From: Brassica napus
Lineage: Eukaryota > Streptophyta > Magnoliopsida > Brassicales > Brassicaceae
Length of the DNA: 64,000 nt
Assembly (NCBI RefSeq): GCF_020379485.1
Contig: NC_063437.1
Span: 5,404,806-5,468,805, forward strand
Direction: 5' to 3'
The notes under the pieces: generated by a model
Told to the model about the DNA's origin: nothing
What the model saw: only the letters and a program-made list of their open reading frames with translations
Database searches by the model: none
Made by a program: the position numbers and the translations under genes
Part shown: positions 1 through 11,049 of the stretch, piece by piece
How the letters are laid out: every line of letters begins with the position of its first letter
How positions within the stretch are numbered: position 1 is the first letter of the stretch

Positions 1-295
1 GTATGTTTTTAATCTCTTTCTAAAGTTATAGAGTCCAGATCAAATGTTTTGAAAGGTACTTTCAGACAGAATCCTTACTTCTTATAACTTTGGTTCAAGA
101 TTTGGTAGGGAATAGACTCTCAAAGATTCTAGATAGAAATTACAATACCCTTGAGATTCTCTGTTTTCATTTTCCGCATTAGATCCGTTAACCAGAAGTT
201 GGTAGTGAAAATCTTTGTGTTGGTTGTATAATATTCATTTAGTTGACAAAACATCCTGTCTCCTCTGATTTATTCATTTGTAATTTGGTTTGAAG

Positions 296-2130
296 GAACG
301 GGACGAGAGAAGCCGGATTACTTGGCAACGGTGGATGTTGATCCAAACTCACCAACGTATTCAAGCGTCATTCACAGACTGCCAATGCCTTTTGTGGGGG
401 ATGAGCTTCATCATTCTGGTTGGAACTCATGCAGCTCTTGCCATGGTGATGCTTCTGCTGATAGACGCTATCTCGTGTTACCATCCCTTGTGTAAGAATC
501 CTTCATCCTGTACATTTTTCTTAGTCATATCTCTAATATGTTTCTCTGTCTTGATGATGGTTTTTTTTTTGCTGTTTCTGAAGATCTGGTCGCATCTATG
601 CGATTGACACAAAGGCAGACCCGAGGGCACCGTCTTTGTATAAGTATGTTGATCCTAAAGAGATTGCTGAAAAGACTGGGTTGGCGTATCCACACACAGC
701 TCATTGTCTTGCCTCTGGTGAAATCATGGTGTCCTGTCTTGGAGACGAAGAGGGAAACGCCAAGGGAAATGGGTTTCTCCTCCTTGACTCTGATTTCAAC
801 ATCAAGACTAGGTATCTTATTACAAAACTAAATCATCATGCTTTAGTTTCCAATCAGTTATCAGTCATATACAAATTGTAAGAAAAAATGAAGTAAGGGA
901 TAGACAAGGAGAGTGAACATATACAATGCAGTAAATGTTAGAAGCTTTTCATTAATGGACTTTGATTTGTATGGTTAGGTGGGAGAAAGAAGGACATAGT
1001 CCCTTGTTTGGTTATGATTTCTGGTACCAACCGCGTCACAAGACAATGATCAGCACCTCTTGGGGAGCACCTAAAGCCTTCACCAAAGGTTTTGATCTCC
1101 AAGACGTTGCTGATGGCTTGTACGGAAGCCATCTACATGTTTATAGTTGGCCAGGAGGTGAAATGAAACAATTAATTGACCTTGGAGAGACTGGTCTCTT
1201 ACCTTTGGAGGTAACATAACCAAACATCTAACTTAAATGTGAATATTTGATCTGTCTTTTTCTAGAAGGGATATATACTTTTGTTGTACAGATTAGATAC
1301 TTGCACGATCCCTCTAAAGACACAGGATTTGTTGGGGGTGCTTTATCAAGTAATATGATAAGATTTTTCAAGAACAGTGATGACACCTGGAGCCATGAGG
1401 CAAGTGTAGCTTCGTAATCTTCTTCATTTAACCCTTTCTGTTCTCTAATTTATCTGCAATTTGATCTGTTTTTTATTTATTTTTGTAGGTGGTTATATAT
1501 GTTAAACCCCTCAAAGTAGAGAACTGGTTTCTGCCAGAAATGCCAGGGCTTATCACTGACTTCTTGATCTCACTAGATGACCGGTTCATGTACTTTGTGA
1601 ACTGGCTTCATGGAGACGTTCGCCAGTACAACATCGAAGACCCTAAGAACCCTGTCTTAACCGGACAGATTTGGGTGGGAGGACTGCTACAGAAGGGCAG
1701 TCCTGTTAAGGCTGTTAGAGAAGATGGTAGCACTTACCAGTTCGATGTTCCTCAGATCAAGGTATGTTGTACCCGCGGAAAGAGCATTTGAGTTTCATTT
1801 TATATGAACTCTATACAACCTCTTCTTTTAAAATGTCGATGTTTGCAGGGGAAATCTCTAAGAGGAGGACCTCAGATGATCCAGTTGAGCCTCGATGGGA
1901 AAAGATTGTATGCAACAAACTCGCTCTTCAGTGCGTGGGACCGTCAGTTTTACCCGGAACTCATGGATAAAGGATCACACATTATTCAGATTGATGTTGA
2001 TACAGAGAAAGGTGGTCTATCCATAAACCCTGATTTCTTTGTGGACTTTGGTGATGAACCAGATGGTCCTGCGCTTGCCCATGAGATGAGATATCCAGGT
2101 GGTGACTGCACTTCCGATATCTGGATTTAA
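296..2130 (+). CDS. SBP: Selenium-binding protein / methanethiol oxidase, 5'-partial (exons 2-7)
   Basis: Six exons can be read: 296-491, 584-811, 979-1210, 1292-1399, 1489-1761 and 1849-2130 (TAA), giving about 438 residues with consistent phases. The window opens on gtatgt, a splice donor, so exon 1 with roughly 50 residues lies to the left. The protein is highly similar to plant selenium-binding proteins SBP1/SBP2: [13 protein letters not shown] near the start, [32 protein letters not shown], and the family C-terminus [16 protein letters not shown]. Family knowledge: these are cytosolic beta-propeller proteins related to human SELENBP1, a methanethiol oxidase, and bind selenium and cadmium through cysteines. 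The CSSC cysteines are visible; the extra N-terminal cysteines would be in exon 1. The intron after 1399 begins GC instead of GT. AATAAA at 2268-2273 is a plausible poly(A) signal. No disruption is seen, so the gene looks functional. Confidence 0.95.
1400..1488 (+). other. GC-AG intron of the SBP gene
   Basis: The exon ending SHE (gag, 1397-1399) is followed by gcaagt, and the next exon starts after ttttgtag at 1489 with [10 protein letters not shown]. Only this junction keeps the frame (108 nt = 36 codons in the upstream exon) and restores the conserved HEVVI..VKPLKV stretch. It is therefore a GC-AG intron, a minor but functional splice class. Confidence 0.85.
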
Positions 2131-3095
2131 ATTTGGAAGAGTGAGTTTGTTGTGTTACGTTTAAATTGAATGTTTTAAGTTGTTGTGTGTTTCTCAAAAA
2201 AAAAAGTTGTTATTTGCGAGTTGAATAGAAAGCCAATAATAAGAGATCCCTTGTTGCTATGGTTTGTAATAAAAACTTTCTACATTTCGAGTGAACACAT
2301 GTAGTGTCACCTTACATTAAAAATACCCGTTCTTATTCCATGCATCATATTCATAGCTACAAACATTACATTACAAATAACTAATTGGACTAATAAATCA
2401 TAGATTGTCACCTCTACATACTCATTACAAATTAACTGATTGGACTAGTGAATCATAGATTTACCTCTGTAGATTGCACAAAAACTTAACTAAATGAACT
2501 AGTGAATACTCCAAATAATCAAGGATAACAAAACTTTAAAGATAGTGTCACTTAAATTTTTTCACATATATTAAGAAACTGATTGAAATATATTTATGTT
2601 TTCATTAATGTTATCTATTTAACTAATAAATACGTTTATTTATAAAATCAAGGCATTTTACAATTAATATTGAGGTAAAAGTAAGTGTATAAATTGCATT
2701 GAAATTGTAGAACGACACTTTTTATGTAATAAAAAAAAACTAATGTGACACTTAATATGAAACAGAGAGAATAGTAGTTTACAAACCCCAAAATTTTCAA
2801 CTTTTACGTCATTATTTCTACAATTTTGCATAATTACTAATTAAAACTTCAGCCAATCATAACAATAGTTATAACTTTTTGCAAGATTTTTTAATGCATA
2901 ACCTTTTGCAAGATCTTACCAAATACAAATGTAGTATTCAATTTTGCAGATTTTTTTCATATAATTAAGAAGTTATGATTATGCGTATTTTATCCACTTA
3001 TATAAGATTCCACAGTGTGATCATTTGAAAGCATAATGTTTCCAGCCCTCATATGGTGGCACATGTTAGGATCTAGGGCTCTCGGTCTTTGACCT
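2131..3095. other. AT-rich intergenic spacer
   Basis: This holds the 3' UTR of the SBP gene followed by AT-rich sequence without a supportable gene. Around 2380-2510 a short phrase resembling ggactagtgaatcatagat recurs about three times with divergence, like a decayed direct repeat. Nothing else is recognised. Confidence 0.6.
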
Positions 3096-4944
3096 GGACT
3101 ATTCTCTGAAATTAGCGGTTAAAGAAGTCCTGCAAATCCAAAACGAAAGAGGATTGGATAAGTATTTGGAATTACCGAAAAACTTCGGGAAGAAAAAAAT
3201 AGACCTAATTACTTCTATAGTGGAGTGGATCAAGAAAAATGCAGTTAGCTGGTCAACAAGACGTCTTTCCCTAGCCGGGAAGTTAGAATTATGCTGAAAA
3301 GTGTACTCTCGGCAATCCCATCTCACGCTATGACTTGTTTTAAACTGCCTAAGTCCCTTATAATCCCTTGTCTGATTCTAATAAAAACGTCTTTAGTCAC
3401 CCCATCTTGAAGTTCATCATTCTAATCAACTGAATCTCGTACAAACAAGGATCCAGTCAGCGATGACAAGGTTTTATTGGGATGATCGCTTAGGCACAAA
3501 AAGTTGGCTTGGAGTTCTTGGACAAAACTAACTCAGCCGAAGAGTAAAGGAGGTCTCGAATTTCTGGATTTCGACTGCTTTAATGAGGCTTTCTTGGCTA
3601 AACTGGCATGGGGACTGAGCAACAATCCGGACATCCTCTTAGGCCGAATAGAGGGTCAGAATGTAATGGCTGGAAAGGAGTTTTAATAGGTATATAGCTC
3701 TTGAAGAAAAACACAGGGTGGCTAATAGGTGATGGCAATGCAGCGGACTTATGGTCTGACCCTTGGCTGAGCAGCTCTAGCTGTGAATTGCTGGTTGGAC
3801 CATCTACTGAGCAAACGTCAGCGTTTAAGGTTTCAAGCCTCATGCACCTCGACACCACTGAGTGGGATGTAGAAAAGATAAGGCTTATTTGTCCAGCTCA
3901 TGAAGATTAAATCCTGAAAATTCGTCGTAGTCTTTCCGAGGCTCCAGATAGACGCTGCTGGATGGGAACAAAAACATGGGAATACATAGTACGGTCCAGA
4001 TATATCACTACAGTCTCTGAAAATATCGTAGAAGAATTGGAAGAAAAAACAATCAACTGAAACCAACAAGTATGGAGCCTTAAAACTGCACCTAAGGTTA
4101 AAATGCTCGTGTGGAAGGCTCTAAAGAGAACTCTAACAGTGGGGACAAGATTAGAGGATAGGCACATCGATGCTGATCCAAAATGTAAACGATGCGGTAG
4201 TCCCGAATCTATCAATCACCTATTTGTTCACTGCCAATATGCTCAAGACGTTTGGCGCACAGCCCTGTTTGTTGTTGGTTCTGATAATAGTGGATTGGGT
4301 AGATTTTGGTAGTTTTCTGGTCAAATGTGGTTTCTTTACCTTGTTTACCACCCACAGGTATTACTACATGTTATCTGGCACCGGCGATTGTATGGCAGTT
4401 TTGGACGGCCCGAAGCAAACTTGTCTTCGAAGAATTTCCACTACCGGGTATACCAAGAAAAGAAGATTGATGTTCATGTTCAGATGTTGGCATCAATGGT
4501 ACTAAGAACTGATGCAGCTTGGCGCCCTGGATCGTCGTCGGCTGAATTAGAATGGACCATCACAAGACAGAAAAAAGTGCTACAATTTGCGATACTGGAG
4601 CAGCATGTGTTTTCATCTCTGATGGGAGAAAACTTGGCACTAAGATCAACTCTTCTAAAATGCAAAGACTTGGGTATCCGAAACTTGAAATGTGAAGCTG
4701 GTTCATCTTTTCTTATCAATAGCATCAAGAATGGAAACACTGTACTAGAGTTGTGTGGAGTGGTGGCAGATATTCTCTGCACTGCGAACTATTTTGAATT
4801 TATCTCTTTTGGTTGGATCTCTAGGAAAGATAACAGTGCAATTGATATGCTTGCAAAACATGTATTGAATGTGTCTAGTGAGGATTTCGCTCTTACTTAA
4901 AACTTTTTTTATTTTAATGAAAGTTGTGTTTCAAAAAAAAAAAT
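3096..4944 (+). mobile_element. 5'-truncated, degenerate LINE (RT thumb, zf-RVT, RNase H)
   Basis: Broken frames on the plus strand give the second half of a plant L1-type ORF2. The order is: the post-RT segment (DKYLELPKNFGKKK, WSTRRLSLAGKLE), a KLTQPKSKGGLEFLDF-like stretch at 3525-3570, GDGNAADLWSDPWL near 3730, a zf-RVT-type cysteine cluster (CKRCGSPESINHLFVHC) near 4190, and an RNase H-like domain with RTDAAWRPG near 4500 and DNSAIDMLAKH near 4830. It ends in an A-run at 4934-4943. The endonuclease and RT palm are missing, as expected of 5' truncation during target-primed reverse transcription. Stops and frameshifts show it is dead. I did not find a convincing target-site duplication. 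Confidence 0.85.
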
Positions 4945-5363
4945 CCTATCACAAAATTCCCTATATTCGTGATTAGATTTCTTTATACATGTGGTGTTTA
5001 CATTGTCATATAGTACCTTTTATTTTGTCTCTACTGAGAAAAGTGTGTCCACTAATAATCCGGATTCAAACTTTTTAAACAAAAAACATTATAAGATACA
5101 AGAAAAACAAGAGATGCATAAGTCTGAATAATTATAACATATGCATAGAGATACACTGATCCGACATAAATAATACTTGGTACTCAATTAAGTAAAGCAG
5201 TGTGTTAGGTGAAGTGCGGTCCCTCACCAGTGCTACTCCCACTAAGTTTTATCTTGAAATACTATTTATGAAGAATAGTCCCAATGTGGCATTCCATGCT
5301 TATTTAGTACTCATATAAGCCAAGATCCGCCTGCAGGGTTCACTCTCTTCTCTATTCAAAGAA
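4945..5363 (+). promoter_or_regulatory. Intergenic region with RALF promoter
   Basis: Mostly AT-rich spacer. Close to the RALF start there is catataag at 5312-5319, a TATA-like element about 45 bp before the ATG, and ccaat at 5281-5285. The reading is by position only; the transcription start is not known. Confidence 0.4.
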
Positions 5364-5723
5364 ATGGAGACACAACCTTTAAAGATCTTCTTGACCATTA
5401 CCATCATCTTCCTCTACCTTCTTGGACACGTCATGTCAAAGGAATCATCATCAGCATCACGATCTCTGTGCAATGGTTCGGTGCGAGAGTGCAGCAGCTT
5501 GGAGGAGACTGAGGAAAGGACGGTGATAATGGAGTCATGGTCAAGCCAGAGACTGACGGAGGAGCAGACGCAGACGCTTTCATACAAAGCTTTGAGGAGG
5601 AATCAGCCTGCTTGCGACGGTGGCAACCGCGGCGAGTCTTACTCCAACAGATGTCTTCCTCCGCCGTCTAATCCTTACAGTAGAGGCTGCTCTAAGCACT
5701 ACCGTTGCAGGGGTGATTCTTGA
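5364..5723 (+). CDS. RALFL32: RALF-like secreted peptide precursor (RALF32-like)
   Basis: A single-exon gene of 119 residues. It opens with a hydrophobic signal peptide (residues about 1-25, rich in ILFTY), followed by a short pro-region with CNGSVRECSS, then the mature RALF part starting about residue 72: LSYKALRRNQPAC, four cysteines (AC, RCLPP, GCSKH, RCRGDS) and the family signature NPYSRGCS. Family knowledge: RALF peptides are cysteine-rich apoplastic signals read by FERONIA-type CrRLK1L receptors and LLG co-receptors, and they alkalinise the apoplast. The canonical RR.L S1P cleavage site before the mature peptide is not evident, and YISY appears as LSYK, both consistent with the divergent RALF32 branch. 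The symbol rests on sequence resemblance and on position between SBP and METTL18 as remembered for Arabidopsis. No defect is seen. Confidence 0.9.
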   Translation: METQPLKIFLTITIIFLYLLGHVMSKESSSASRSLCNGSVRECSSLEETEERTVIMESWSSQRLTEEQTQTLSYKALRRNQPACDGGNRGESYSNRCLPPPSNPYSRGCSKHYRCRGDS

Positions 5724-6271
5724 CCACTCACCATCATTATGATGACTCTTTATGTTCTTTTAATCTGATGTTTGTCAGTTTGAATCGTTTTGGTTTCAAG
5801 TGTAATTTAAGAAATTGGGGTTTCCTTTGTTAGATAAAAGTAAGTGTTGGGTGAAAAAACAAATTTCTGATTTAAGATTTTGCCATATTTGTGTCGGGAG
5901 GATGCCTTTTTGACATAGTCGACGCCAACTGCTACGCCTCTTATCTCAAGTTCAATTGGAGTGACCAAAATTAGATAATATGAGTAAACCCCATCAATAC
6001 CAACTATCCTTAGCTTGGTCCTTGGACCCATAATTTGGTACTTTGATCCGGTTGAAATCAAGGGCATAAACACATAAGCGTTTTGTTTAGCCAGAGCCTG
6101 CATCAAAGTACAAAACTAAGGCGATGCCAAGTTGATGATAAAGTCAACATAATCTGTAAGGTTAACATAAATGAGATATTGAGTTTTCTTGTTTTTCTTG
6201 AACACAAAACCCACTAAACTCGATGAATCTTTGGATCAGAAGGCGACATTGCATCCCGGTAGAACTTTGAC
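5724..6271. other. Intergenic region between RALF and methyltransferase genes
   Basis: Contains the 3' ends of two convergent genes. A minus-strand ORF of 99 codons (6106 to 5807) has a non-random look (repeated V, I and Y, with the phrase GPRTKLRIVGIDGVYSYY) but I do not recognise a family and see no clear exon structure, so it is not called as a gene. Confidence 0.4.
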
Positions 6272-7733
6272 TTACTTGTACGAAAGCTTCCATACCTCTC
6301 TGACATTGGAAGAGCCATCTGTGACTTCAGACACTAAGGTTGAAGCAAGAACGCCTACAATGAAGTTAAATTGATGCAGTATTAGTAAACGGGTGTATTA
6401 CCATTGCAGAAGATTAACAAACACAACCCAGATCATTCTTACCGTCTTTCTCAACCATAGACAGGAACTGCCTTGTCCCTCCACCAACCCCGAAATAGTA
6501 CTTCTTTGCAGCCATGTACACTGCTCCATTAGGATTGGCCAAGCACTGCAACGAGAATCAAGAATTAAACCTTCAACGAATCTTTAAGGAGTGATCATAA
6601 AAGTTTTGCTATCTAGAAGAAAACGAGATTGTACCCTTTTAATCAGTTCATAGAGACTTTTCTGAGCGGAGATAGAATATATTGTCTCAGCCATTAGAAT
6701 GATGTCATAACCACCCTTCTTACCAGTCTCGCCATCATTAACTAGCGGAAGAAGCTGATGAACTTCACTCCACTCACCCGCAAAGAAGCGTACTTCTTTA
6801 TCACCTACTGAGACAGACGGAGGCTTCTCGGACAGATTAGCATTCAGATTGGGAATGGTGAGACATCGAAGGACCTCAGCATTGAAGTCCTGCAAATGAA
6901 CTGCATCTGCACCCTGGACACCAAATAGAAAAAATAATTTAGAAAGATCTAAGAAGGTAGTTTTAGAAACAGAGCTCTAAAGCATCAGCTTACCTTGAGA
7001 CACGCATAGATTCCTGGAAGTGCATGACCACATCCAAGCTGAAACCATACATTAAACGACTTATGTGTGAATTACAATAAACATGAACATGTGATACAGC
7101 CTACTCCATGGGAAACAAAAACAGGATGAAGAAGCAATGAGGGTTACCTCGAGGACCCGTTTTCTGGGGAATGAAACGTTCCCAGTTTGTGTTTCTTTCT
7201 CAAGAGCTTTGACAAGATCTATAGATCCTTCCCAAAGCTTAAGCCCACCTTTATCAAATCGAATTTGAGGATACTGCAATGATGCAGATCACATAAACCA
7301 TATCAAGAAGATGATAGATTACCTTCATAGACTCCAGGAACCAAATCCGAGTTAGGCAATCCAAAGACCTCTTTCGTGTTCACACGACCCTAAGAACCAA
7401 AACAGAGACTGAGTACACTCACTTCCATCATCTTCAATGGTTTAGTATTAAAAAGCTCACCTTCAAAAGAGTGACTTGGCCGATATTCACTTTATCCACT
7501 GAGAAAGCAACGGAGGAAGACACCTACTGCGACGGAATGGCCAGAGATGGAAAGTTACGGGAGAAGATAAAAGGAGAGGAAGTGAAAAGGGACGATACCT
7601 CGGAGGAGAATACTTCAACAGGAGGCGGCGGTGGAGGACGAGGTGGTTCTGGTGAATCGAACAACCCTAAACCTTGGGATGATGACTTATCGTTCGAAGA
7701 AGAGAAAAGCTGAAACGTCGGGTTCGTCGCCAT
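6272..7733 (-). CDS. METTL18-like histidine protein methyltransferase (8 exons)
   Basis: Minus strand, start ATG at 7733 (MATNPTFQLF), stop TAA at 6274-6272. Exons: 7733-7599, 7523-7461, 7389-7323, 7248-7148, 7038-6994, 6913-6635, 6545-6443, 6354-6272; 876 nt, 291 residues, all phases consistent with GT-AG introns. The N-terminus carries a run of eight prolines in PRPPPPPPVEV. The Rossmann methyltransferase core shows YEGGLKLWEGS, motif I VLELGCGHALPGIYA across the exon 4/5 junction, HLQDFNAEVL (motif II), DIILMAETIYS, and the C-terminal VYMAAKKYYFGVGGG. Family knowledge: METTL18/Hpm1 proteins use S-adenosylmethionine to methylate a histidine in ribosomal protein uL3. The Arabidopsis counterpart is, from memory, At4g14000, adjacent to RALF32 and SBP genes. 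Introns 6 and 7 are short. No defect is apparent. Confidence 0.92.
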
Positions 7734-7892
7734 CGATGAAAGCTTCGGCTGCAGCTACTCCTCTTCAACACACCAGAGCAGAGCAGAGCAGAGCAGAGCA
7801 CAGGGGAAACAAATAGAAACCCATCGAACCGTCGGTTTAAAGCTCGATTTAACGGTTCATTAAACCAATCAATTATCTATCAACTAGGGACT
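7734..7892 (-). promoter_or_regulatory. Upstream region of METTL18-like gene with AGAGC microsatellite
   Basis: The proximal upstream sequence contains a five-base tandem repeat (agagc, about five copies, 7773-7800). A retroposon sits only about 180 bp upstream of the start codon, so the original promoter is split. Confidence 0.5.
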
Positions 7893-7910
7893 GTAAACAT
7901 AGTGTTGTTT

Positions 7911-8955
7911 TTTTTTTCTTTCCCCAAATTGAAATACATTCATAATCGAAATATCAATATTCTTACAAAAGCTGGCGGCAAAACAAAATAGCCCCAAAAC
8001 CAAGAGCCCATAAAAAGCGGCAACTAAAACCCATACTAGGATGACTTAAACCCATAATGGGGTGACTTAAAAAACATAAATCTACACCAACATAAAACCA
8101 AATAAACGGTTACCATCTTCGTAGGAGAAAAACAGAAAACTTAGTAAACTTTAAAGCTAAGGGAAAACCAATGATCAGAAGTTACCGCTGCTGCCTATAG
8201 CCCACCACCCAATAATCTCCACTTCTGCACCCAAACCACACTTATCGCTGCTGCCTCGCCCGCCAATCGATAAGACCAAGAACCAGAGACTTCATAACTC
8301 GACAAGGGGAACCGCTACCAGTCCACACACCTTGGATATCTAAACGTCCAAATTCCTTAGAAAGAAGCTCTCCCAACACACAATGAAGATGAAGCCATGC
8401 CAACCGAACCTCTTGGGACACACTCACAAGAGAAGAAACAGACGACCTGCAACCAATGGACGCAATACCCCCAGAAAAAGACTACTAAGACAAGTGACAC
8501 ACTCCCAATATAGAATCAATAAACTGATCAAGACATTCAACATCTCTACCGAAAATGAGAAAGGACGAGACTTTAACGAGCAAGACTCACAAACTGATGA
8601 ACTTCCATTTCTAGATCTGAAACACGATCTGTGCTGCTACAACCTACCACAGCCACAGCCACATCTACTAACCAAGTGAACCGCGGTTCCGACATAAGCA
8701 TGACAAAAATCATAGAGAAATAGCAGAGCTCACCAAGCTCACGAACCAACACGAACATCAGCCCAAAACTCAAAGAAAATACACACGATAAAGCCTAGGA
8801 CATAAAGGATGAAAATCTACAAACGATTTGACCGGCGGTGGTGTTAACGGAACCACCACACACCGGTCACCGGAGAAAAACCAGATGTTGACGATGGGAG
8901 GAAGAGGAGAGGATACGCAGAGGAGAGAGAAAAGAGGTCGTGTTGTTGAGCCAAC
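7911..8955 (-). mobile_element. Non-autonomous retroposon (about 1.05 kb) with 18-bp target-site duplication
   Basis: The 18-bp sequence gtaaacatagtgttgttt occurs at 7893-7910 and again at 8956-8973. Directly inside the left copy is a T-run, so the element lies on the minus strand with its poly(A) at 7911. An exact long duplication plus a poly(A) tail is the signature of target-primed reverse transcription. The interior has no long ORF. It reads like a GC-moderate 5' UTR (ctccggtgaccggtgtgtgg on the minus strand) followed by scraps of coding-like sequence such as SQEVRLAWLHLHCVLGELLS. It is probably a LINE internal-deletion derivative mobilised in trans, but the family is not recognised. Confidence 0.8.
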
Positions 8956-8973
8956 GTAAACATAGTGTTGTTT

Positions 8974-9459
8974 AATATATGAAAAAGTTGGTCCTATTTA
9001 TTTCAGAACATATTAAACGTTTTTTTATGTTCTTACGCATACCGTTGGTACTATTTCACAAAAAAAAAACGCATCATTCTTTGTGTACCCATTTGAAGGA
9101 TAATTTTTTTTTAATTAGCATACGATTTATAAGAGATTTAGCTGGGACATAATGGGTCGGAAAAACATCATTTTAAAAGTTAATTACAGGTTATATTGTT
9201 TGAGATAAACGAGTTATATGAAAGCTCATTAATCAGTCAAATAAAAAATGTCAGACAGAATGACTTTATCAAGAAATGCAAAGATCCAGTCAACTTTCTT
9301 TTTATTTAAATTAAAGTAATTCTTCCTCTAGTAAGAGATCGTATGCAAATAATTGAAGACACACACAACTATAGTTTAAAGAATGAAAACATACAAATAT
9401 ATATATTTCAATTGACCCGAAAGCTAAGTGGGTATGCCGGTCTGCCGGACTTAAAACTA
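8974..9459. other. Spacer, nothing recognised
   Basis: AT-rich sequence between the retroposon and the RPA-like pseudogene. The 3' terminus of the RPA-bearing Helitron would be expected here, but I could not identify a hairpin plus CTRR end. Confidence 0.4.
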
Positions 9460-10990
9460 TTACACTCACGGAGGTGTTTGCAGTTATATTCTGCGTCTTC
9501 GGAAGCGTATTTGCTTCATCAACTTCCATTGCTCATTTCTCCCCATCAACGGTGTAGCTGGCATATGTTGTTGATCCTCCAGCTTGGACATCCACACCAA
9601 AAGCTTGTTTGTTGCTGCCACTTTGAGAAATAGTATGACATATGTGTTATTTAAGTTCAACATGAATGTTAAGTTACTGAAATTTTAGACTACCGCACCT
9701 CTGGCTGAGTGCCGAAGGAGATATCGTCTTGTTTGCAGAGTGAACGTACTGTACGATGGTTGGAGGGTGAAACTGCATGGCGCGAATCAGGAAAGTGCAT
9801 TCCTTTCCATCTAGCTCTTCATGGCAACTTGGTAGCGCTGGTTAATAGGTTTGAGTTTTGAGGATCAGACAAGGTAATCCAAACAATTTCAAACAGAATC
9901 TAGATGGAGGTTTGGACTAAGAACATACTCCCTTGAGAGCTAGAGTGGATGCATCTTGCTTAGTGAGTTTTGTCTCCTCCCTATCGAAGACCACGAATGT
10001 GGCACTGTCGTTGTCGTTGTCAACAGCGAATTCAACACAAAACCTGGAAAAGAGTATCTTAACTGTGAACGTGTATTTAAATTAGCTAAGTTGTTCCTTT
10101 CGATAAGGGTGAGGGTTACCACTTTGTACCTCATCCCACCCGTGACGTTTGGAGAAACACATCTGTTGCACCTGACGTATGTCCCAGATCTGTGCAGCTT
10201 CATGCCGCATCTGGTGCAAGAAACGAACGACCATCCATTTTGTTGGAGAACTCCAACAATCTGAGCTATACACAGCTTCATGTGTCTTTAAGGTGGGGGC
10301 AGAATTTACATTAGTTGGTCCTGTTTAAAAGCCAAATATGACTAACAAAAGAGGCTGAAAGAGTTTATGTTACCTGGGCGTTTGCCGTTTGAGTTTAAAA
10401 AGTACGTGTGAAGATGAACGGTAGTGATTGCCAAGACCAGCAGGGATGAATGAATCTATGGATCACATAATTCTGAGAAGTCAGACATAAGAGTAAAACT
10501 GTTTTAGAAATAGTTTGAGTATTGATTAGATAGAGATAGAATATATCATTCATAGAGTGAAGATGTTGATACCTTTTCATATAGCAAGAAGAGTGTGATT
10601 CCCATAAATTCACCATCCTTCTTGATCTTACTCGGATCCCAGAAGCGGAAGAGCCGGCCAACATTGAACTGAGAAGACCAACCTAGGCGGAGCTTGGTCC
10701 CGAGAGGACGGTAGAATGAGCAACAATAGCACCGGAGAGTCGATATGAGATTTTTGACTCCGGCCTCAAACATGAACCTTATATACATAGAGGAGGGTCG
10801 TGGGGTTATGAAACAGAACCACCATTGATGGACTGTGTGAAGAGGGAAGATGTAGAGATAGAGGAAGATGAATAGTTGCATTGATTTAATTGGAGAAGCA
10901 TAAAGGGTTACATTTGTGTTTTTGAAGGGAGACGCATGAGTGGAGGAACAAACCCTATAACCTAGATCGTAAGTGAAGAGGAAGTTCATA
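9460..10990 (-). pseudogene. RPA70-like (replication protein A) pseudogene, Helitron-associated type
   Basis: Reading leftward, the first recognisable exon (about 10700-10600) gives GRLFRFWDPSKIKKDGEFMG, matching the first OB-fold block of crucifer RPA-like genes (usually LLRFWEARN..GGELMG). Later exons give GWSFVSCTRCGMKLHRSGTYVRCNRC (10240-10140, the zinc-ribbon of the C-terminal OB fold), a CVEFAVDNDNDSATFVVFDREETKL exon at about 10043-9930, and LPSCHEELDGKECTFLIR followed by NKTISPSALSQR near 9830-9690. The middle DNA-binding OB folds are missing and several frames are broken. Family knowledge: such RPA-like OB-fold genes are common cargo of plant Helitrons. The insertion of a gypsy element upstream (11050-15912) separates it from a Helitron 5' end at 16162 that has the same orientation. 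Confidence 0.75.
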
Positions 10991-11049
10991 ACTTTGAGGC
11001 TTATTATGGATACTGTGTTGGTTTCTACAACTGGGTTTGGGCTTTCACC

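Noticed and set aside
290..831. Several ORFs overlapping the first SBP exons
   Set aside because: They run through introns in other frames. The conserved protein is recovered only by splicing.
5807..6106. Possible minus-strand gene of 99 codons
   Set aside because: No recognised motif, no splice context, and it sits in the convergent 3' ends of two genes.
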